A stretch of DNA of 64,000 nucleotides from CAYNYM01 sp049366815. Its GTDB lineage: Bacteria; Desulfobacterota; DSM-4660; Desulfatiglandales; HGW-15. The DNA lies in the NCBI GenBank assembly GCA_049366815.1, contig JBMNCO010000184.1, positions 1-64,000 of the forward strand. The letters run 5' to 3'. Below are positions 25,163-34,788 of this stretch, in pieces (the first letter of the stretch is position 1; every line of letters begins with the position of its first letter). Made by a program: the position numbers and the translations under genes. Below the pieces are notes generated by a model. The model made no database searches. It was not told the DNA's origin and worked only from the letters and a program-made list of their open reading frames with translations.

Positions 25163-25852
25163 TCATGAATTATTCTCACGCGGAAGCACGATGCGGGCAT
25201 CTGCCACGATACAGGCATCAGCAGTGCACATGACGGGATTGAGGTCCATGGATTCAATCCTGCCGCCCAGCTCCACAACAAGATCGGAAAGGGCCAAAAG
25301 GGTCTTTGTGAGTGCCGCGATCCCTATTGAGGTGCGTCCCCTGTACCCTTCAAGGAGCTGGTGGGCCTTAAGCCCGCTGATCATGGACCGGACGTCCGCC
25401 TTCTTTAACGGAGCCATGCGTATGGAGGCATCCCTGTAAATCTCCACCCCGGTCCCGCCGATCCCGAGAAGGATGACGGGGCCGAACTGATAGTCGATCT
25501 TGGCGCCGATGATCAATTCCAGACCCGCGACCATCTCCTCCACAAGTACACCGCAAAAGCCTTCAAGGGTCGAAAACCTTTGAAAGACATCCCTGAGGGC
25601 CTCTTCCCCCTGGATGCCGACAGCCACCCCGGCCACGTCGGATTTGTGCAAAATCTCCGGGGAGACAACCTTGGCAACCACGGGGTAGCCGATTTCCCCT
25701 GCAAACTGAAGGGCCTCCTCCGGGGTCATCGCCCGGGTGAACCTCGGGACCATCAGGCCGGCCAGGGCCAGAAGCCCCTTGGCATCGGGTTCCAGGACCC
25801 AGCCCGTTTTTCCGGCCCCGGCAAGAATATCCAGGATCTCTCTTTTCAGCAC
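25163..25852 (-). CDS. acdB: ADP-forming acyl-CoA synthetase beta subunit (ATP-grasp)
   Basis: A 229-residue ATP-grasp subunit of an NDP-forming acetate/acyl-CoA ligase, which turns acyl-CoA, ADP and phosphate into acid, CoA and ATP. The ATP-grasp landmarks are YPVVAKVVSPEILHKSDVAGVAVG, LVEEMVAGLELIIGAKIDYQFGPVILLGIGG, and the C-terminal SMDLNPVM. The GTG start follows GGAGG with eight bases between. It overlaps the alpha gene by seven bases, so the two are coupled. Together they give substrate-level ATP, as in many anaerobes. Confidence 0.9.
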   Translation of the reverse strand: MLKREILDILAGAGKTGWVLEPDAKGLLALAGLMVPRFTRAMTPEEALQFAGEIGYPVVAKVVSPEILHKSDVAGVAVGIQGEEALRDVFQRFSTLEGFCGVLVEEMVAGLELIIGAKIDYQFGPVILLGIGGTGVEIYRDASIRMAPLKKADVRSMISGLKAHQLLEGYRGRTSIGIAALTKTLLALSDLVVELGGRIESMDLNPVMCTADACIVADARIVLPRENNS

Positions 25853-27213
25853 GGTTTACACCTCCTCATGGCCTCGGCCATCAACACCGCCCCCTCGATG
25901 GAGGGCGATGCCGGGATCTGATGAATTTCAAACCCTTCGACAAGCACCCGGTATTTATCGATATGGGGTACATAGGCGATCAAGGGCTTTCCCTCACGCT
26001 GGTACAATTGACCCAGGCGTGCCCCAAGATCGAGGGTGATTCCCGGCTGATAGGGCAACAGGAGCACAAGGAGGCAATCGATTTCGGGAGATCGACTCAA
26101 AAAGGCCGCGGCCTGCATGAAGTCATCGTCCACGGCGCTGCCGGTAAGATCTACGGGATTGCCCAGGGAGGCGATTTGTCGAATGCTTGGAGAGAGCTTC
26201 TCCCGTATGGTTTCCCGCAGTTCGAGGGAAAGTTGGGGGGTATCGATCCCGTACCCGGCACAGGCGTCCACGGCCAGGGCGCCATGTCCCCCGCTGCTGG
26301 TGACGATTCCGATGTGACCTTCAATGGGTTTATGATAGCGGCTGAGGGATTCGCAGAATGAGACCAGTTCCAGTTCGTTTTTCGCCTCCACCACGCCGTA
26401 CTGATGAAGAACCTCGGAGAAGACCCTGTAGTCGCCGCCCAGGGAGGCGGTGTGACTGGATACGGCCCTGCTGCCGGCATCACTCTTGCCTGTCTTGATG
26501 ACGATGACCGGTTTGGGGCTCTTGCCCGCCTCAATGACGAAATCCCGGCCTTCATTCCTTTCGAATCCTTCAATGTAAAAGGCGATCACGCTGGTTCCAG
26601 GATCATCGATAAGATATCGCAGGAGTTCCCTTTCTCGAATCATGGCCTTGTTGCCGATGCTCAAGGCAAGAGAGAGACCGATGCCTTCTTCCGCAAACTT
26701 GACCATCTGGTCCACGAGTATGCCGCCGCTCTGACTGACCACGGCCACGTTCCCCCGGGCAGGGTAAACGATACGTTCAGAAGGCAGGAAGAATGTGTCC
26801 ACATGGTCCGGGGCATAGATGCCGAGGCAGTTCGGGCCGATAAACGGAAATTCCGCCTCCCGTGCAAGGGCAACGATCCGTTTCTGAAGTTCTCTTTGAC
26901 CTGTCTCAGCGAATCCGCCGGAGACCACGGCGGCGCCTCCTACGCCGGCCCTGATGCAATCGGAGAAGATCTCGGGACAATGTTCGGCGCGAGTCGCAAT
27001 GACGGCGAGGTCGACCTTGTCGGGAATGTCCGACACCTTTGGATACACTTTGCATCCCTGGAGAACCCCGCCCCGGGGATTAACAGGATAGACCTGTACC
27101 GGATGCCGGAGATGGTTCTTGTTAAAGACCACGTTGGCGGGGTGCCGATCGTTGGTCAGTGACACGCCGATGATGGCCATGGTCTTGGGTTTAAACAGGG
27201 TATCGAGTCTCAC
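25846..27213 (-). CDS. acdA: ADP-forming acyl-CoA synthetase alpha subunit
   Basis: A 455-residue CoA-binding and ligase subunit. It opens with a Rossmann-like CoA-binding domain (AIIGVSLTNDRHPANVVFNKN, VYPVNPRGG, VDLAVIATRA), then the succinyl-CoA-ligase-like domains with the phosphorylated His in SSHTASLGGDY (His254 from the chosen start) and a C-terminal domain. The frame opens from a TTG at 27243, but AGAGGAGG sits nine bases before a GTG at 27213, which is preferred. It is first in the acdA-acdB pair. In a split arrangement like this the alpha and beta subunits assemble into a heteromer. Substrates may be acetyl-, succinyl- or aryl-acyl-CoA. Confidence 0.9.
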   Translation of the reverse strand: MRLDTLFKPKTMAIIGVSLTNDRHPANVVFNKNHLRHPVQVYPVNPRGGVLQGCKVYPKVSDIPDKVDLAVIATRAEHCPEIFSDCIRAGVGGAAVVSGGFAETGQRELQKRIVALAREAEFPFIGPNCLGIYAPDHVDTFFLPSERIVYPARGNVAVVSQSGGILVDQMVKFAEEGIGLSLALSIGNKAMIRERELLRYLIDDPGTSVIAFYIEGFERNEGRDFVIEAGKSPKPVIVIKTGKSDAGSRAVSSHTASLGGDYRVFSEVLHQYGVVEAKNELELVSFCESLSRYHKPIEGHIGIVTSSGGHGALAVDACAGYGIDTPQLSLELRETIREKLSPSIRQIASLGNPVDLTGSAVDDDFMQAAAFLSRSPEIDCLLVLLLPYQPGITLDLGARLGQLYQREGKPLIAYVPHIDKYRVLVEGFEIHQIPASPSIEGAVLMAEAMRRCKPC

Positions 27214-27255
27214 GGATTCTGACCTCCTCTTTTCTGCAATCAATAACCGCTCGGT

Positions 27256-29691
27256 TCAGGGTTTGTCAGGAACGCTGACCTGGAGCCTTTCCGCCAGGGA
27301 GAAAAACCGCCGAATCCATCGCCCGCTGTGATCATCGCCGGCATCGGCCGACATCACCTGATCCGGGTAAATTGACTGACAAATATGGTAACAGATGTTC
27401 TGAACCGTCCACAAGTTCACTTGAACCGGAAAATCATCAAGAAGCGTCAGGGCGGCGTCCAACTCATCGAGCAGTGCAATATTTTTGGGGTCCTTTTCCC
27501 ACACCTTACCCATGGCTTCAAGCGACTTCCGGAGCCCGTATTCCAGGGTTTCCTTTTCCAGTGACGAACCTGTGGATATTGCCTCTTCAAGGAGTTCTCT
27601 GACTCTTTCCGGCTCCAGCGGATGCCGTTTTAAAGCACGTTTGAGTTCAGCGTTGACGACGAATTCCGCAGCCAGGGACAGGGCACCGGGAAGCGGGCTG
27701 TTGGAATTCTTCAGAAAGCGGATCATAGGGATGTGGGTTTCGTAGAGTTGGCGGTAGGTCTTCTCGGCCTCCTGGAGCGCCGGCTCCATGATCAAATCGA
27801 GAATTCTTCTCTGTTCATCCCGGAAAAGAGATCTCAGGGAAAAGGGAGACGGACCGAAATGGTTATCCAGGCTTCGAATGGTTTCCGGAATATCTCCATG
27901 TATAAAGATTTCCGAGAGTCGTTCAATCAAATGCTGATATTCCTCTTCCCCCCTGAATTCCCTGACGCCGCAGGTCATGTTGTGGTCTCCCAAATGAAGG
28001 ACACCAAAGCTTAACCGTGCCGAATCCCCCGTTATTTGGGAGGTGAATCCGGCACGACCCAGGACAAGGCCGGCCTTTCCCGACCTGGAGATACGGTAGT
28101 CCTCACGATTGACATCGTAACAGAAGATGGTGCACTGCTCCTCATATTCCTTAAAAAGGGAGCTCATGGCATAGTGGGCCGCGACCCTTTTCAGGTCAGC
28201 CACAGCGGGCTCGACGAATGCTTCATATATCTGCCTGCCGTCCGGTCGGTCCGGCATATTGCTTTTGGCCCGCACCAGGATATCGAGGAAGGACGTCTCG
28301 AAGTCGCAACCCAGGACTTCCCCGGCCAACTGGAGGACCCGTCCCGCATACTGCAGGATCTGGATCGTCTCGATGCCGGAAAGATCATCGAAAAACCAGC
28401 CACAACTGGTGTACATGAGCATGGCGTGACGCTGAAGTTCCAGGAGCTTCAGGGCGGTCTGCCTGTCTGCTTCCCGCAATCCGTGAACACCGTATTTCTT
28501 CAAAAAAAGCCGGATCGTTTCCGGTGAACGGCGAAGAAGACACGCGATGTAACCGTTACGGGCCTCCCAGGGATCCTTGAGGTACCGGCGGGCCTCCTTT
28601 TCATAGACAGGCGCCACGATATCCCTCAGCCGGTCCAGTGCCCCACGCAGGTGTTCCCTCCATTTCTGATTCCCCCCCGGATGGGTTCCGATACGGCACC
28701 CGCAATCACTCCGCCATCGCTCGACTCCATGGGCACAGCTCCAGGAGGTGTTTTCCTGGATCTCCACCTCATGGGTCGGCGGGTGTTCCTCCAAGTACTG
28801 GCCGTAATTGGTGAGACGGGCGAGGTTTTTCGTTTCAATATGCTTCAGGGCATAGGCCAGGGCCATATCCCCAAAGCGATGGTGGTGACCGTAACTCTCC
28901 CCGTCCGTTGCGACATGCAGCAATTGCGGCCAGGTCCGGCCGTCTGAAAAGCCTCCCAGAAGGCGCTGAACAAAGTTTTCACCGCTGCTCAGCAGCTTTT
29001 CGAAGGCCACGGCACGGGATATGGCGCCGTCGTAAAAGAAAAGGGCCATCGTGTCCCCTGAAGGCAAAGAGATCTGATAGGCCCTGGTGGGATCGATTTT
29101 TCCACCCTTCATGTCCTCCCAGGTCTTCTCTCCGAGGGGTCGGATCCTGGCGGCCTGATGCTGGGCGAGAATCGTGAAAGCGACACCCTGATTCGCGAGG
29201 ATTTCAAGTGTCTCAAGGTCCACCGCCGTCTCGGGAAGCCACATGCCCTCCGGTCTTCTCTGAAACCGATGTGTAAAGTCCCTCATGCCCCAGAGGATCT
29301 GAGTAATCTTGTCCCGGCGGTTGGCCAGGGGCAAGATCATGTGGTTGTATGCCTGTGCAAGGGCCGAGCCGTGACCGGAAAATCTCTCCCGGCTTTGCTT
29401 GTCTGCTTCCAGAACCGCCTCATAGACCAAAGGGGCGTTTTCTTCCATCCAGGCCAGAAGAGTGGGGCCGAAGTTGAAGCTGATCTTTGCATAGTTGTTC
29501 ACGATCTCAACGATCCGGTTCCTGTCGTCCAATATGCGGGACTTGGCATTGGGCGCATAACACTCCGCCGTAACCCTCCTGTTCCAGTCATGGTAGGGAT
29601 AGGCGGAATCCTGCAGATCAACGGCCTCGATCCAGGGATTCTCCCTGGGGGGCTGATAGAAGTGACCATGAATGCAGATGTAACGTTGCAT
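27256..29691 (-). CDS. GH57 family glucanase/branching enzyme-like protein with DUF3536
   Basis: An 811-residue glycoside hydrolase family 57 protein. The N-terminal catalytic domain opens ICIHGHFYQPPRENPW (conserved region 1). Region 3, with the nucleophile Glu, is GMWLPETAVDLETLEIL, and region 4, with the acid/base Asp, is LLHVATDGESYGHHHRFGD. The remaining about 450 residues fit the DUF3536 helical C-terminal domain. GH57 enzymes hydrolyse or transfer alpha-1,4 glucan chains; some are branching enzymes. It lies last in the glucan cluster, 50 bases after glgB. Acts in the cytoplasm (no signal peptide). Confidence 0.85.
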   Translation of the reverse strand: MQRYICIHGHFYQPPRENPWIEAVDLQDSAYPYHDWNRRVTAECYAPNAKSRILDDRNRIVEIVNNYAKISFNFGPTLLAWMEENAPLVYEAVLEADKQSRERFSGHGSALAQAYNHMILPLANRRDKITQILWGMRDFTHRFQRRPEGMWLPETAVDLETLEILANQGVAFTILAQHQAARIRPLGEKTWEDMKGGKIDPTRAYQISLPSGDTMALFFYDGAISRAVAFEKLLSSGENFVQRLLGGFSDGRTWPQLLHVATDGESYGHHHRFGDMALAYALKHIETKNLARLTNYGQYLEEHPPTHEVEIQENTSWSCAHGVERWRSDCGCRIGTHPGGNQKWREHLRGALDRLRDIVAPVYEKEARRYLKDPWEARNGYIACLLRRSPETIRLFLKKYGVHGLREADRQTALKLLELQRHAMLMYTSCGWFFDDLSGIETIQILQYAGRVLQLAGEVLGCDFETSFLDILVRAKSNMPDRPDGRQIYEAFVEPAVADLKRVAAHYAMSSLFKEYEEQCTIFCYDVNREDYRISRSGKAGLVLGRAGFTSQITGDSARLSFGVLHLGDHNMTCGVREFRGEEEYQHLIERLSEIFIHGDIPETIRSLDNHFGPSPFSLRSLFRDEQRRILDLIMEPALQEAEKTYRQLYETHIPMIRFLKNSNSPLPGALSLAAEFVVNAELKRALKRHPLEPERVRELLEEAISTGSSLEKETLEYGLRKSLEAMGKVWEKDPKNIALLDELDAALTLLDDFPVQVNLWTVQNICYHICQSIYPDQVMSADAGDDHSGRWIRRFFSLAERLQVSVPDKP

Positions 29692-29742
29692 AGATTAAAC
29701 CATTTCCTTACCTGGTACCATCTCCCGCATGTCGGATCATAG

Positions 29743-31677
29743 TCATCGCTCACGCCTTAGATAGACCGCGGACAGGGGCGGCAGCGTCAGTTTCAGGGAA
29801 AAATCCCGGCCGTGAACCGCTAGGGCCTCCGCCTCCACGCCGCCGAGATTGCCGAGTCCGCTCCCGCCGTACTCCCGGCCGTCGCTGTTGAGGACCTCCT
29901 TCCAGAATCCCCCGCTCGGCGCCCCTATCCGGTATCCGATCCGGGGAACCGGCGTAAAATTGCAGACGACCATCATGGTTTCTCCGGAGGATCTTGCGTT
30001 GCGTATGAGGCTGACAACACTTGCATGGTGGTCCGTACAATCAATCCATTCGAAGCCCGAGGGATCAAAGTCCAGCTCAAAAAGGGAGGGCGCGCTGCGG
30101 TAAAGCCGATTCAGGTCCTTGACCCATCGCTGGACGCCCTGATGAAAGGGGTATTCGAGCAGATACCACTCAAGGCCTGCCTCATGGTACCATTCACTCC
30201 ACTGCCCGATCTCCGCGCCCATGAAAAGAAGCTTCTTGCCGCACTGGGCGTACATGTAGCCGAAGAGCAGTCTCAGGTTTGCGAATTTCTGCCAGTCGTC
30301 TCCCGGCATCTTCCTCAGGAGCGATCCCTTGCCGTAGACCACTTCATCATGAGAGAGCGGCAGAACAAAGTTCTCGTGATAGGCATAAAGCATTCGAAAG
30401 GTCAGGTAATTATGGTGGTAGCCCCTGTGAATCGGATCCTTGGACATGTAGGCCAGGGTGTCGTGCATCCACCCCATGTCCCACTTCATACCGAATCCCA
30501 GCCCCCCCACATAGGTGGGCCGTGAGACCATGGGCCAGGCCGTGGATTCTTCCGCGATGGTCTGGGCGTGGGGAAAACTCCTGTACACTTCTTCGTTGAA
30601 GCGTTTCAGAAAGGCAATGGCCTCGATGTCTTCGTTCCCTCCATAAGGGTTCGGGATCCAGTCCCCTTCCTTGTGGCCGTAATCCAGATAGAGCATGGAG
30701 GCCACGGCATCAACGCGGAGGCCGTCTGCGTGGTATCTGTCCAGCCAATACATGGCACTGCTGATCAGGAAACTGCAGATTTCATTCCGGCCGTAATTGA
30801 AAATGAAGCTGTCCCAGTCCGGATGAATACCCTTTCGAGGGTCGTCATGCTCATAGAGATGGGTCCCATCAAAGAAGCCAAGACCGTGCTCGTCACCGGG
30901 GAAATGGGAAGGGACCCAGTCGAGGATCACTCCGATGCCGTGCTGGTGCAGGGTATCGATCAGGTACATGAAGTCCTGGGGTGCACCATAACGGCTCGTA
31001 GGGGCGAAATAGCCCAGGCACTGATATCCCCAAGACCCATAAAAGGGATGTTCTGTGACAGGGAGAAATTCCACATGGGTGAAGCCCATGTCGCTGACAT
31101 ACTCCGCCAGCCGTGGCGCCATCTCCCGGTAGGTCAGGGAGCGGTTCCCCTCTTCGGGGATCCGCATCCAGGAACCCAAATGCACCTCGTAGACGGCCAT
31201 GGGGGCGTTGGATGCCATGGATCGGCGTCTTTGGTTCACCCATTCCCGGTCCTTCCAGACGTAATCAGTGGCCCAGACCCTGGAGGCCGTCTTCGGCGGC
31301 ACTTCGCACCAGAAGGCAAAGGGGTCGGCCTTGTCGACCCGGTAACCCCTGTAGCGGGACTGCACATGGAATTTGTAGGCGTCGCCGTTTCCCACTCCCT
31401 CTGCGAAACCTTCCCAGATGCCGGATCGGCCCTTGCTCCAGAGGGGGTGCTTCTCCTTGTCCCAGCCGTTGAAGTCCCCCATCACACAGACCCGTTCAGC
31501 ATCCGGCGCCCACACAGCGAAATAGGTGCCCTCCATGTCACCATGGGTCACAGGATGGGCCCCCATCTTTTCGTAGAGCCGGAAATGAGTCCCCTCGTTA
31601 AAGAGGTGAAGGTCGTCGTCCGTCAACAGGGAGAAGTCATGGAGAACCCCATTTCCCTTGGAATTTTCGTCTGTCAT
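29743..31677 (-). CDS. glgB: 1,4-alpha-glucan branching enzyme (GH13)
   Basis: A 644-residue GlgB. The N-terminal CBM48 (GTYFAVWAPDAERVCVMGDFNGWDKEKHPL) and GH13 barrel are complete. Catalytic nucleophile Asp lies in ADGLRVDAVASMLYLDY, acid/base Glu in TIAEESTAWP, and the third Asp in LPLSHDEVVYGKGS. It transfers glucan segments to alpha-1,6 branches. GGAGGAGAAACA precedes the ATG, which overlaps the glgA stop as ATGA, so translation is coupled to glgA. The first CBM48 repeat is short, as in many bacterial forms. Confidence 0.95.
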   Translation of the reverse strand: MTDENSKGNGVLHDFSLLTDDDLHLFNEGTHFRLYEKMGAHPVTHGDMEGTYFAVWAPDAERVCVMGDFNGWDKEKHPLWSKGRSGIWEGFAEGVGNGDAYKFHVQSRYRGYRVDKADPFAFWCEVPPKTASRVWATDYVWKDREWVNQRRRSMASNAPMAVYEVHLGSWMRIPEEGNRSLTYREMAPRLAEYVSDMGFTHVEFLPVTEHPFYGSWGYQCLGYFAPTSRYGAPQDFMYLIDTLHQHGIGVILDWVPSHFPGDEHGLGFFDGTHLYEHDDPRKGIHPDWDSFIFNYGRNEICSFLISSAMYWLDRYHADGLRVDAVASMLYLDYGHKEGDWIPNPYGGNEDIEAIAFLKRFNEEVYRSFPHAQTIAEESTAWPMVSRPTYVGGLGFGMKWDMGWMHDTLAYMSKDPIHRGYHHNYLTFRMLYAYHENFVLPLSHDEVVYGKGSLLRKMPGDDWQKFANLRLLFGYMYAQCGKKLLFMGAEIGQWSEWYHEAGLEWYLLEYPFHQGVQRWVKDLNRLYRSAPSLFELDFDPSGFEWIDCTDHHASVVSLIRNARSSGETMMVVCNFTPVPRIGYRIGAPSGGFWKEVLNSDGREYGGSGLGNLGGVEAEALAVHGRDFSLKLTLPPLSAVYLRRER

Positions 31678-33164
31678 TGTTTCTCCTCCGGAGTCTCAGT
31701 TGATGCAAGCTTGCCCGGGAGCAATGACTCATAAAGCTCCAGGTATCTCCGGGCGGATCGAGCCCAAGAGAAGTCTTCCCTCATACCATTGGCCCTCAGG
31801 GCGTTCCAGGCGTTCGGGCTTTCATAGATGCCGACGGCCTCGCGGATCGCGGCGAGACAGGCGGCCGGTTCGTAGGCCGTAAATTTGAATCCGTTACCCC
31901 GCCCGCTCTGTGGATCAAAGGACGTCACCGTATCCTCCAGTCCTCCTGTCGCCCGGACCACGGGAACCGTCCCGTATCTCAGGGCATACATCTGGGTCAG
32001 TCCGCAGGGTTCGTAACGGGATGGGATGAGAAAGAGGTCCGCCCCCGCTATGATGCGGTGGGCCAAGGGATCGCTGAATCCGACAAAGATCCCCATCCTT
32101 CGGCTCCGGGCCACGGCCTTGTCCCTCAATGCCTCCTGGATCTCATCGTCCCCGGAACCCAGGATCACGAGCCCCACATCCAGCCCCAGGACATCATCCA
32201 GGATATCGAGAAAGAGATCAAGGCCCTTTTGCTTGTCGAGCCGTGTGACCATGGCGAGAAGGGGCCGGTTCATCAGACCGGGGTCCAGGTTCATCTCCTC
32301 TATCAGGGCCTCTTTGCATGTCTGCTTCCCTTCCAAAGTCTCCCCAGAGTAGTTTGTCGCGATGTGCTCATCCCCGGCCGGATCCCACTGACTGTAATCG
32401 ACACCGTTGAGGATTCCATGGAGGAAGGCCTTTCGGCGCCTCAGGATCCCCTCCATGCCCAGACCGTATTCAGGAGTCTGGATTTCTTGGGAGTATTTGG
32501 GGCTCACGGTTGTTACGGCTTTGGAGTAGACGATACCGGCCTTGAGGAGACTGAACTTTCCCCAGTACTCGATTCCTTCCGGGTGGAAGGTCTCGGCTCG
32601 GGAAAGGCCGGTCAGGGGAAATTTCCCCTCGGGGAAGATACCCTGATACCCGATATTGTGGATGGTAAAGACCGAAGGCGTTCCGGCCAGGAACGGGCTC
32701 CTGCGGTAGGGTCCCTTCAGGAGTGCGGGCACCAGGCCGGTCTGCCAGTCATGGCAGTGAATCACATGGGGTCTGAACGAGAGCCGCTCCGCCAGCAACA
32801 AGGCTGCATGGGACAATACCGTGAAGCGCTCAAGGTTGTCGTAATAGTCCCCCATGGCGTTGCCGTAGAGATGGGGACGATCGTAGAGGTCTTCCCGCTC
32901 TATGAGATAGACAGGAAGACCATCCTCCCCCTGAGCTTCCAGGACATTTACAGAGAGTTTTATAGGCCCGAGGGGGACCTTCAGGTCCCTGATCAGGAGC
33001 TGTCTTTCGAAATTCCCATCCTTCACGTCGCAATAATAGGGGAGTACGGATCTTACATCCGCGCCCATCCTCCTTAGTGCCACCGGAAGGGCCCCTGCCA
33101 CATCGGCCAGTCCCCCTGTCTTTGCAAAGGGAACCGCCTCGGGAGAGAGAAAAAGGATTTTCAT
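31674..33164 (-). CDS. glgA: Glycogen synthase (ADP-glucose type)
   Basis: A 496-residue GT5 glucosyltransferase. The glucose-nucleotide binding motif KTGGLADV lies in the first 25 residues, and the conserved SRYEPCGLTQMYALRYGTVPVVRATGGLEDTV near the C terminus is the catalytic Glu region. It elongates alpha-1,4 glucan from ADP-glucose. The frame opens earlier, but the ATG at 33164 behind GAGGAAGC starts the usual MKILFLSPE. It heads a glgA-glgB-GH57 run. The 197 bases upstream hold no gene. Confidence 0.95.
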   Translation of the reverse strand: MKILFLSPEAVPFAKTGGLADVAGALPVALRRMGADVRSVLPYYCDVKDGNFERQLLIRDLKVPLGPIKLSVNVLEAQGEDGLPVYLIEREDLYDRPHLYGNAMGDYYDNLERFTVLSHAALLLAERLSFRPHVIHCHDWQTGLVPALLKGPYRRSPFLAGTPSVFTIHNIGYQGIFPEGKFPLTGLSRAETFHPEGIEYWGKFSLLKAGIVYSKAVTTVSPKYSQEIQTPEYGLGMEGILRRRKAFLHGILNGVDYSQWDPAGDEHIATNYSGETLEGKQTCKEALIEEMNLDPGLMNRPLLAMVTRLDKQKGLDLFLDILDDVLGLDVGLVILGSGDDEIQEALRDKAVARSRRMGIFVGFSDPLAHRIIAGADLFLIPSRYEPCGLTQMYALRYGTVPVVRATGGLEDTVTSFDPQSGRGNGFKFTAYEPAACLAAIREAVGIYESPNAWNALRANGMREDFSWARSARRYLELYESLLPGKLASTETPEEKQ

Positions 33165-33361
33165 AGCTTCCTCTTCATGGCGTTCCAACTCCGGCATCAA
33201 TGTACGCAATGAGCGGAGCCTTGGACGGCGGAGCAGACGCAGTGCGGAAAACAGGCCTGCCCTGCTCGGAGCACAACATTTTAAGGGGACCAGAGGGCTT
33301 CATACACATACACAATCAAGGCTCCCGACGTTGCAGCATGAGGGTCAATGCACAAGGGTCT

Positions 33362-34714
33362 TCACCGGACCAGTACGAGCCTCACGTCCATCACATTGGT
33401 CTTTGTCGGACCCGTGACCAGGAGGTCATCCGTCTTTTCGAGGAAGTGGTATGCGTCATTATTTTGCAGAAAGCGCAGCGCCTCCATTTCCGCCTCCCGC
33501 CCGCGGATTACCGTCCCGGGATCCACCAGACCCCCGGCCGCATCCGTCGGACCATCGTTGCCGTCCGTCCCCCCGCTCAAGATAACCACCCGGGGGGGGA
33601 GATCCACGAGATCCAAGGCCGCTGCAAGGCAGAACTCCTGGTTTCGGCCTCCAAGGCCGTTTCCCCGCAGCGTCACGGTGGTCTCACCCCCCGAGATGAT
33701 ACACGCGGGGGCAGGCAGGGGACGGCCCGTCTTCAGGACCTCTTTTGCCATGGCGCTGTGAACCCCGGCAACCTCCCGGGTTTCTCCCTCGATCATGGAG
33801 GAGAGGATCAGTGTCGCGTAACCCAGGAACTCGGCCCTCTCTTTTGCAGCCTCCAGGGCCAGCATGTTGCTTCCCACAACGATATTGAAGACGCGATCAA
33901 AGATGGGATCACCCGCCTTGGGGGTCTCCGGGATATGCCCCGCCGCCCCTTCATGGATGTGCCTCTGGATTTCGGGAGGGATTTCCTGAAGGCCATATTT
34001 CTGAAAAATCCGCAGAACGTCCCCGAAGGTGGACGGATCGGGGACAAAAGGTCCCGAGGCTATGACGTCCATCCTGTCTCCCACCACATCGGAAAGCATC
34101 AGATTGACCACGGCGGCCGGGAAGGCCGCCCGGGCCATCTGCCCCCCTTTGGACAGGGATATATGCTTCCGTACCGCATTGATTTCATCGATACTCGCCC
34201 CGCAGGCGAGGAGGCTGCGGGTAAGGGACTGCTTGTCCGCAAGGGTAATCCCTGCAGCCGGCTGTGGGAGCAGGGCCGAACCTCCGCCTGAGATCAGCGA
34301 AAAAACCAGATCCCTTTCATCCCTATCCTCCAGGAACGCAAGGATCTCCTTTGTCCCCTCTACGCCCTTCTGATCGGGTACGGGATGCCCTGCCTCAAGG
34401 ACCTCCGTGAATCCCACTTTGTCCGTGAAACCGTACTTGACGTTGATGATTCCGCGATAGATCTTCCCGCCCAGAAGGACCTCCACGGCCTTGGCCATCG
34501 GGGCCGTGGCCTTGCCGGCGCCCACCAGAGAGATGCGGTCAAAATCGTTCAGATCGAGGCCGGCATCGAACTTGTTTCCGGTTCCTAGATACAACCTGTC
34601 CCCCTTGACATGCACAAACCGCCTTACGGCCTCAAAAGGATCCACGGCCTCGATCGCCCTGTTGAATATGTCCCGGGCCTCAAAGCGCATCTGTGGGATC
34701 AGGGTGTCCTTCAC
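33362..34714 (-). CDS. Glycerate kinase (MOFRL/GckA type)
   Basis: A 450-residue glycerate kinase of the DUF4147-MOFRL class, which makes 2-phosphoglycerate from glycerate and ATP. The N-terminal DUF4147 fold carries LVGAGKATAPMAKAVE, FSLISGGGSALLPQPAAGITL and AVRKHISLSKGGQMA. The C-terminal MOFRL domain has IISGGETTVTLRGNGLGGRNQEFCLAAAL and SGGTDGNDGPTDAAGG. The GTG start follows AAGGAG. It may recycle or supply glycerate units for the glycosyltransferases that precede it on the same strand, or work in serine-pathway metabolism. Confidence 0.92.
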   Translation of the reverse strand: MKDTLIPQMRFEARDIFNRAIEAVDPFEAVRRFVHVKGDRLYLGTGNKFDAGLDLNDFDRISLVGAGKATAPMAKAVEVLLGGKIYRGIINVKYGFTDKVGFTEVLEAGHPVPDQKGVEGTKEILAFLEDRDERDLVFSLISGGGSALLPQPAAGITLADKQSLTRSLLACGASIDEINAVRKHISLSKGGQMARAAFPAAVVNLMLSDVVGDRMDVIASGPFVPDPSTFGDVLRIFQKYGLQEIPPEIQRHIHEGAAGHIPETPKAGDPIFDRVFNIVVGSNMLALEAAKERAEFLGYATLILSSMIEGETREVAGVHSAMAKEVLKTGRPLPAPACIISGGETTVTLRGNGLGGRNQEFCLAAALDLVDLPPRVVILSGGTDGNDGPTDAAGGLVDPGTVIRGREAEMEALRFLQNNDAYHFLEKTDDLLVTGPTKTNVMDVRLVLVR

Positions 34715-34788
34715 GATACTCGGAATCTCCTTTTATTCATTAACGGTCCTTGGCCCGTTCTCACCGGGCCCTTCGGCGTGCGAAAGTC

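Noticed and set aside
34733..34788. GC-rich GGCCCG/CGGGCC hairpin between the glycerate kinase and the glucosyltransferase genes
   Set aside because: The stem is only six or seven bases and no U tract follows, so I do not call it a terminator.
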